Origin: Anaerolineales bacterium
Lineage (GTDB): Bacteria > Chloroflexota > Anaerolineae > Anaerolineales > Villigracilaceae
Assembly: GCA_015489255.1 (NCBI GenBank)
Contig: WGAD01000381.1
Location: forward strand, 1 to 5,437
Reading direction: 5' to 3'
DNA: 5,437 nt
In this document: piece after piece, positions 4,767 through 5,437 of the stretch
Numbering within the stretch: the first letter of the stretch is position 1
Layout: each line of letters starts with the position of its first letter
Notes under the pieces: generated by a model
The model's input: the letters and a program-made list of their open reading frames with translations, nothing else
What the model was told of the DNA's origin: nothing
Databases searched by the model: none
Translations under genes and position numbers: made by a program

Positions 4767-4795
4767 AAAAAGGCCTGCCGCTGCGGCAGGCCTTT
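4767..4795 (-). terminator. Rho-independent terminator of the Yip1-type gene
   Basis: Positions 4769-4779 and 4785-4795 form a perfect 11-bp stem (AAAGGCCTGCC with GGCAGGCCTTT) around a five-base loop. Read on the minus strand, the stem ends in a run of five T (complement of 4767-4771). It starts about 20 bases after the stop codon of the membrane-protein gene and ends just before the pncC -10 box, so pncC needs its own promoter. Confidence 0.8.
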
Positions 4796-4814
4796 GCCTT
4801 GAACGGGCAATGGC

Positions 4815-5437
4815 TTAGGGCATGGTTTGGATCTGGCTGAAGACTTCGCCCATCGAAGGGCCGATCAGCAGCAGAACGAGGGCGATGCAGCAGCCCACCA
4901 GCAGGAAGATGAGCAGGGCCGGCAGCAGGGCGGCGGCCACTGCCTTCCCCCAGCTGAAGCGGTTGACGGCTTTGACGGCCACCACTTGCATGTAGATGCT
5001 GTAGAAGGAGAGCAGGCTGCCGAAGATGCCGCCGACGAAGGGGATGATATTGAGCACGGACGAGATCAGGCTCACCGGCGCGGCGATGCCGCCGTAGAGG
5101 TACATCAGCGAATCGAAGTTGCCTTCACCACCCATCAGTTTGGCAAACCATTGCACCAGCGCCGTGCCCAGGGCGGCAAACAGGGTGACGAACGCCCCCA
5201 TGAAAGGCGCCATGCAGAGCAAGGCGATCATGCTGACGCCGACGGTTTCGAGCATGTCGCTGCTTTGCATTCCGCCAAAGAGGAAGGTGATGAACATGGA
5301 GACAGCCGAGGCCAGGAAGATCCACAGGTAGGCTGTTTTGGCCTGGCCGCCGACAGCCAGTTGGGCGTAGGTCTCCTCTTTGGGGCTGGTCAGGATGGCT
5401 TGCCAGACGCGCAAAGCCTCGTTGAAGGGGGACTCAT
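4815..5437 (-). CDS. Yip1-type multi-pass membrane protein (N-terminus beyond window)
   Basis: The minus-strand frame is open to the right edge and encodes at least 207 residues. It begins at the edge E-S-P-F-N-E-A-L-R-V-W-Q-A-I-L-T-S-P-K-E, the short amphipathic lead with a T-x-P-(K/R)-E motif typical of bacterial Yip1-domain proteins. Counting from the Leu at 5414, about five hydrophobic segments follow, near 28-48, 58-92 (possibly two), 105-125, 127-148 and 157-185. There is a small hydrophilic loop, G-G-E-G-N-F-D (95-101), and a short tail. Bacterial Yip1-domain proteins are integral membrane proteins of unknown function. The TTG at 5414 is an unlikely start because the family-like sequence continues upstream of it, so the true start is outside the window. 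The call rests on topology and the N-terminal motif, so another small membrane family remains possible. Confidence 0.7.
   Translation of the reverse strand, partial: ESPFNEALRVWQAILTSPKEETYAQLAVGGQAKTAYLWIFLASAVSMFITFLFGGMQSSDMLETVGVSMIALLCMAPFMGAFVTLFAALGTALVQWFAKLMGGEGNFDSLMYLYGGIAAPVSLISSVLNIIPFVGGIFGSLLSFYSIYMQVVAVKAVNRFSWGKAVAAALLPALLIFLLVGCCIALVLLLIGPSMGEVFSQIQTMP

Noticed and set aside
5412..5414. TTG as the start of the Yip1-type gene
   Set aside because: The frame stays open to the window edge, and the upstream residues fit the usual N-terminal lead of the family, so the start must lie beyond the edge.

Overview
The window looks like a chromosomal segment of an uncultured Chloroflexota bacterium, probably Anaerolineae. 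This is an inference from gene content and style: fairly GC-rich coding DNA with AT-rich promoters, a lipid-anchored multihaem cytochrome as expected of a single-membrane cell, an M29-type aminopeptidase remnant, a Yip1-type membrane protein and a stand-alone CinA C-terminal domain. No ribosomal or marker gene is present to confirm it. No tRNA, rRNA, CRISPR array or insertion sequence was seen.

Layout from left to right. Positions 24-1001 (minus strand) encode a PLP-dependent D-cysteine desulfhydrase/ACC deaminase family enzyme, and its diagnostic residues point to D-cysteine-type chemistry. Its stop codon lies inside a TATAAT box that may drive a further minus-strand gene running off the left edge. 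A 191-base divergent intergenic region follows. On the plus strand, 1193-1447 is an internally deleted M29 aminopeptidase: a good ribosome-binding site and N-terminus are joined in frame to the family's C-terminus, with most of the enzyme missing. Three bases later comes an ankyrin-repeat protein (1451-2119), ended by an intrinsic terminator.

The most interesting part is the two-gene respiratory operon at 2281-4173. It has its own AT-rich promoter with a perfect TATAAT, no recognisable -35 box, and a perfect 6+1+6 inverted repeat about where an activator would bind. The first gene is a four-haem NapC/NrfH-type quinol dehydrogenase. The second is an eight-haem hydroxylamine oxidoreductase (HAO)-like lipoprotein. 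The cross-linking tyrosine of true hydroxylamine-oxidising enzymes appears to be replaced by histidine. Together they look like a membrane-bound system that passes electrons from menaquinol to a small nitrogen compound (nitrite, NO or hydroxylamine). They sit here without an NrfA gene. A strong terminator closes the operon.

The right end is minus-strand: pncC (4230-4751), which deamidates nicotinamide mononucleotide and appears to be transcribed leaderless from a TATAAT placed six bases before its ATG; a strong hairpin terminator; and a Yip1-type multi-pass membrane protein cut by the right edge.
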